Assembly (NCBI GenBank): GCA_019233755.1
Contig: JAFAMD010000006.1
Coordinates: 100,043 to 164,042 of the forward strand
From: Acidobacteriaceae bacterium
Lineage (GTDB): Bacteria > Acidobacteriota > Terriglobia > Bryobacterales > Bryobacteraceae
DNA length: 64,000 nucleotides
Direction of reading: 5' to 3'
The translations under genes were made by a program, and so were the position numbers. This document shows positions 60,567 to 64,000 of the stretch, in pieces; position 1 is the stretch's first letter, and each line of letters begins with the position of its first letter. The notes below the pieces were generated by a model that saw only the letters and a program-made list of their open reading frames with translations, did not search any database and was not told the DNA's origin.

Positions 60567-61397
60567 TCAGGCTGTGATGGCGGCGCCGGCGAAAAGTGCT
60601 GAGGTGAGCAGATCCAGCCGGGAGAAATTGGGCACGATGAAATCGGCTCCGACTTTGATCAGGCGCTGCCGCTTCCATTCGTCGATGGTGAGGCAAGCGG
60701 GCTCGGCGCTGGCGACGCCTACCGCCGTTCCCCCGACCTTTTTCACTTCTTCGATCTCGACATACCCGTCGCCGAAAACGAGCAGCTCATCGCCCCGCGT
60801 ACTGCCGGCCTTCGACAGAATTTGCTGCACAAGCAATGCTTTGGAAAAGCTCTTGAGATCGTCCTGCGCACCAAAGATACGGCCTTCGAAATACGGCGCG
60901 ACGCCGAGCAGAGCTGCCTCTTCCTTGACATTCGCGTCATCGGTGCCGCTTGCGAGGTACAGGCGCAGCCCTCGCCCGGTCAGGTCTTCGAGTAACCGCT
61001 TGGCTCCGGGCACGAGATAGCGCTCAGGGTCGGTGCGGCGTTCGCGAAGGTCCTCGATCCGATTGCGAATCTTGATCCACAGCCGGTCGAGATACATCTT
61101 CTTGTACGCGAGGGCTGCGAGCGGCTCTCCACCCCGCGCCTTGACAGCATCGGCGAGCGCCATCATCTGATAAATGGTCTCTTTACCGGTAAGGCGCCAG
61201 ACAAACTCTTCGGCAACCTCGCGGAGCTGCTCTTCCGACTCGCCGCTGTTGCAGGAAGAAAGCTGTTCCACGCAAAGCGGCACCATGACGTCCATCCAGC
61301 CGGAGCGGATGAGCGACAAGGTGCCGTCGAAATCAAGAATGACGACCTTCGCACCGGCAGCAGTGGCGTTCGGACGGACTACTTCAATCACGTCCAA
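60567..61397 (-). CDS. HAD-superfamily hydrolase
   Basis: 276 aa. HAD motifs: I in VVILDFDGTLSLIRSGW, II near LYLASGTDD, III at a Lys around KSFSKALL, IV in LLVFGDGYVEIEEVK. It is likely a phosphatase acting on a small phosphorylated metabolite; substrate unknown. A long helical cap follows motif I. No obvious operon partner. Confidence 0.87.
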   Translation of the reverse strand: MDVIEVVRPNATAAGAKVVILDFDGTLSLIRSGWMDVMVPLCVEQLSSCNSGESEEQLREVAEEFVWRLTGKETIYQMMALADAVKARGGEPLAALAYKKMYLDRLWIKIRNRIEDLRERRTDPERYLVPGAKRLLEDLTGRGLRLYLASGTDDANVKEEAALLGVAPYFEGRIFGAQDDLKSFSKALLVQQILSKAGSTRGDELLVFGDGYVEIEEVKKVGGTAVGVASAEPACLTIDEWKRQRLIKVGADFIVPNFSRLDLLTSALFAGAAITA

Positions 61398-61453
61398 ATT
61401 GTCGCATGGGTTCCGAAGATCCTGTTACGGGGAACACCGGATAGCCTGAGGGC

Positions 61454-61966
61454 TTAGAACTTATAGCTCGGCGGGGTTACGCCCTTGAGACGCAGGTAAA
61501 CTTCGGCCTGGCCGCGATGGTGCGCGGCGTGGGTGAAAGCGCCCCAATACAGCTCATAAGCTGTGGTGGTGCGATGGTTGCGGGTCAGTGGCTTGAGCAG
61601 GTCGGTATCGGTCATCTTTTCGATACCAGCGATGCAGTAGTCATACGCCATATTGAGGTTCTGGATGGCAGCAGTCTTCTGATTGTCTTCACTCTTGGCG
61701 AGCGGAGCGTCAGCTCCAATGGCCGCAGAACAATAGTTGGCATCGGCAATAGCGATGTGATTCATCTGTTCGCCAAAACTCATCTCCGCAGCAGTCGCAT
61801 GAAAATCATAGCCGTCATCGGGCATGGCGTTTGCCACAGCTATGGAGAAATCCTTTGATGCTTGCCAATGCTTGACCAGGATATTCACCAAAGTTTTCCC
61901 AGAATCTTGCGCGAAAGCGGCCTGCGAAAGGGCCAGACACAATACACCTAAAGCTACTCTTTTCAT
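61454..61966 (-). CDS. Secreted DinB-family protein
   Basis: 170 aa from ATG 61966 with a signal peptide (VALGVLCLALSQAAFAQ). DinB metal His candidates appear in GEQMNHIAIADANY and GAFTHAAHHRGQAEVYLR. Exported DinB proteins are common in acidobacteria; the activity is unknown. It diverges from the UDP-glucose dehydrogenase gene. Confidence 0.87.
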   Translation of the reverse strand: MKRVALGVLCLALSQAAFAQDSGKTLVNILVKHWQASKDFSIAVANAMPDDGYDFHATAAEMSFGEQMNHIAIADANYCSAAIGADAPLAKSEDNQKTAAIQNLNMAYDYCIAGIEKMTDTDLLKPLTRNHRTTTAYELYWGAFTHAAHHRGQAEVYLRLKGVTPPSYKF

Positions 61967-62061
61967 CACCTATTCCAGTTATCAGATTGAAACTAAACGC
62001 CTGCGCTATCATACGACATTGCCGGTGCGAGGTCGGCGCCGGGAAGTGTCTTACCATTACT

Positions 62062-63420
62062 ATGCGTGTAGCAATCATCGGAACGGGCTACGTCGGTTTA
62101 ACGACGGGCGTCTGCCTCGCTTACATGGGCCACTCGGTGTCTTGTCTTGATACCGATGCATCGAAAATTCAATCCTTGTGCTCCGGCCAGGTACCGATTT
62201 ACGAGCCATATCTTGAAGAACTGCTCGAAGCGGCCCGGCCTAATCTGAGGTTCACATCGAGCTACTCCGAAGCGATTCCGGGAGCGGAAGTGGTGTTCAT
62301 CGCTGTGGGCACCCCGCCGACACCATCGGGCGCTCCCAATCTCGAGTACCTGTCGCAGGCCGCCCGTATGATCGGAGAGCACATCAACAGCGAGTTCACC
62401 GTGGTCGTGAACAAGTCGACAGTGCCGATCGGCAGTGGCAACTGGGTCGGTTCGCTGCTGCGCGAATCGGTTGAACAGCGCCGCGACGGTTCCGGAGGGG
62501 ATTTTGCGGTGGCTTCGAACCCTGAATTTCTCCGTGAGGGCGCCGCCCTGCACGACAGCCTGTATCCGGATCGTATCGTCATCGGCGCGGATGAGCCGCG
62601 AGCTCTAGAAGTTCTCTATTCTCTGTACCGGCCAATTCTCGATCAAACCTTTCAGGCCCCTACCTTCCTGCCGAGGCCCGAAACGGTCAGCGCCATCCCG
62701 CTGGTTTCGACCGATCTGGCATCGGCCGAACTAATCAAGTATGCAGCGAATGCATTCCTGGCTCTGAAGATCAGCTTCATTAACGAAATCGGGCTGGTAT
62801 CCGAACGTGTGGGGGCAAACATAACGGAGGTCGCTCGCGGCATCGGGCTCGATTCGCGCATCGGATCCCGCTTCCTGAACGCAGGCATAGGCTGGGGCGG
62901 ATCCTGCTTTGGAAAAGATACCGCGGCGCTGATTGCGACCGCCTCGGAATACGGCCTGCACCTGCCGATCGTGGAAGCCGCAAAGACAGTCAACTCGCGG
63001 CAACGGGATCGGGTGGTCGAAAAGCTTCTGGCCGAATTGAAGATCCTGAAAGGCCGGACCGTTGGCCTGCTCGGCCTCGCGTTCAAGCCGAATACGGACG
63101 ATTTACGCGAGGCGCCTGCAATTGAAATTGCCCAAAAACTGATTGATCGCGGGGTACGGGTCAAAGCGCATGACCCTATCGCTATCCAGCGTTTTGAACG
63201 CGAGCATGGAGATATGGGCGTGACCCTTTGTGACGAACCTCACACAGTGGCGGAAGGCTGTGACGCGCTTGTGTTGGTCACCGAATGGCCCGAGTACCGC
63301 GATCTTGATTGGGAGGTGCTGGCCAAGAAAATGCGGCACCCATTTCTGCTTGACGGAAGGCATGCACTCGACCGCGAGAAATTGCTTCGAGCCGGCATGC
63401 AGTACGTCACGATCAGCTAG
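62062..63420 (+). CDS. ugd: UDP-glucose 6-dehydrogenase
   Basis: Oxidises UDP-glucose to UDP-glucuronate for surface polysaccharides. 452 aa from ATG 62062, where the Rossmann motif RVAIIGTGYVGLTTGVCLAY begins. Other motifs: VFIAVGTPPTPSGAPNLEYL, VVVNKSTVPIGSGN, catalytic Cys in GWGGSCFGKDTAAL and GLAFKPNTDDLREAPAIEIA. The frame is open upstream to 61987 but without domain sense. Confidence 0.95.
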   Translation: MRVAIIGTGYVGLTTGVCLAYMGHSVSCLDTDASKIQSLCSGQVPIYEPYLEELLEAARPNLRFTSSYSEAIPGAEVVFIAVGTPPTPSGAPNLEYLSQAARMIGEHINSEFTVVVNKSTVPIGSGNWVGSLLRESVEQRRDGSGGDFAVASNPEFLREGAALHDSLYPDRIVIGADEPRALEVLYSLYRPILDQTFQAPTFLPRPETVSAIPLVSTDLASAELIKYAANAFLALKISFINEIGLVSERVGANITEVARGIGLDSRIGSRFLNAGIGWGGSCFGKDTAALIATASEYGLHLPIVEAAKTVNSRQRDRVVEKLLAELKILKGRTVGLLGLAFKPNTDDLREAPAIEIAQKLIDRGVRVKAHDPIAIQRFEREHGDMGVTLCDEPHTVAEGCDALVLVTEWPEYRDLDWEVLAKKMRHPFLLDGRHALDREKLLRAGMQYVTIS

Positions 63421-63619
63421 ATTTTTTCGCCTGCTTTCCGTCGTCGGGGCGGGCAGGAGAACCTTCCTGCTCGCTCTTCTGCATTTCCTCGCGCAGCCAG
63501 CGGGGCGGACGCCCGCGGCGCTTTGCCTTGCCGGCCGAGAGCCGTTCCAATGCGATAATGGCCTGATCGAGCCTGTCCCGTTCCGCCTGCAATTCGGCAA
63601 TCATCTTCAACAGATCCAT
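63413..63619 (-). CDS. Small helical protein with an RGRPP motif
   Basis: 68 aa (MDLLKMIAELQAERDRLDQA, IIALERLSAGKAKRRGRPPR). The first 30 residues form a coiled-coil-like helix; the KRRGRPPRW element resembles an AT-hook, suggesting DNA or RNA contact. The hydrophilic tail is rich in Glu/Lys/Ser. Its stop overlaps the end of ugd by 8 bp. Function unknown. Confidence 0.7.
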   Translation of the reverse strand: MDLLKMIAELQAERDRLDQAIIALERLSAGKAKRRGRPPRWLREEMQKSEQEGSPARPDDGKQAKKSS

Positions 63620-63775
63620 TTACGGGCTCTTTCCGTGACTTGTCCCATCCCCGAATAGGGCAATACACGATGATTATGACGGAACCTTGACAGCAGTGTA
63701 ACAGTCGTCGCGGTCCTATTACTCCCAATTGGTACTCTGCCGGGATTGCTAGCAAAGTGTTGCTGAAAACACAAA

Positions 63776-63803
63776 CCCCCAGATTCCTGCCGGAATCTGG
63801 GGG
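63776..63803 (-). terminator. rRNA operon terminator
   Basis: A 12-bp perfect stem (CCCCCAGATTCC at 63776-63787 with its complement at 63792-63803) around TGCC, followed on the minus strand by TTTGTGTTTT. It lies 15 bases beyond the 5S 3' end. Confidence 0.9.
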
Positions 63804-63818
63804 CTGTCTTATTCTTAA

Positions 63819-63934
<116 letters not shown>

Positions 63935-64000
63935 AAGTTGTTGCCTGGATATTGCTCGAGAATCAACGGCGAAATGACCGCAGGATTCTCCAAGCCGCCA

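Overview
The window is GC-rich bacterial chromosomal DNA. Its gene content points to the Acidobacteriota, perhaps the Solibacter/Bryobacter side. The evidence is a TonB protein with the PPKLPPLE motif, two VWFA-related proteins, an M56 peptidase carrying a TonB-type C-terminus, paired DUF4159 proteins, a PEP-CTERM protein and a GH78 rhamnosidase. The taxonomic call is inference from gene families. I see no IS element, prophage, CRISPR array or tRNA gene. One rRNA operon enters from the right edge on the minus strand, with its 5S gene and terminator visible.

Left part (1-25.1 kb): mostly housekeeping genes. They are rel (cut by the window edge), DUF971, tonB, a YqiA-like esterase, acpP-fabF, etfB-etfA, a SurA/PrsA-type foldase lipoprotein, a large membrane protein, a secreted seven-repeat lectin-like beta-propeller, a DUF4175-like protein with an MgtC-family gene, then aroC, def-fmt-argJ, an NfrB-like glycosyltransferase, yggX, a lone secretin and a SIS-domain protein.

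Centre (25.1-31.6 kb): the most unusual locus. A three-gene minus-strand export cassette encodes an HlyD-type adaptor, an ABC exporter with a complete C39 peptidase, and a second ABC exporter whose N-terminus looks like a degenerate C39 domain. The genes are joined by 4-bp start/stop overlaps. Just upstream is a 16-codon gene (MKVKSNVKAGRAVWGA) with a near-perfect ribosome binding site, a structured leader and a strong terminator separating it from the exporter genes. I propose a minimal secreted or signalling peptide system: a tiny KVKSNVKAG precursor and a dedicated peptidase-exporter.

Right-centre (31.7-39.7 kb): secreted and surface proteins (RNase T2, two inverted DUF4159 paralogues, a PEP-CTERM protein), a putative 38-codon gene, a stand-alone slipin N-terminal-like protein, and a blaI-M56 pair. 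Inside the M56 frame is a second, strong in-frame translation start followed by a signal peptide.

Right part (39.7-64 kb): carbon and amino-acid metabolism. Threonine/serine catabolism is encoded by tdh, sdaA and kbl. Sugar metabolism is encoded by glucose 1-dehydrogenase with GH15, a KDG-kinase-like protein with gnd, GH78 rhamnosidase and UDP-glucose dehydrogenase. An ECF sigma/anti-sigma/secreted-protein operon, a VWFA pair with a coupled 67-aa protein, a HAD hydrolase and a DinB protein complete the region.
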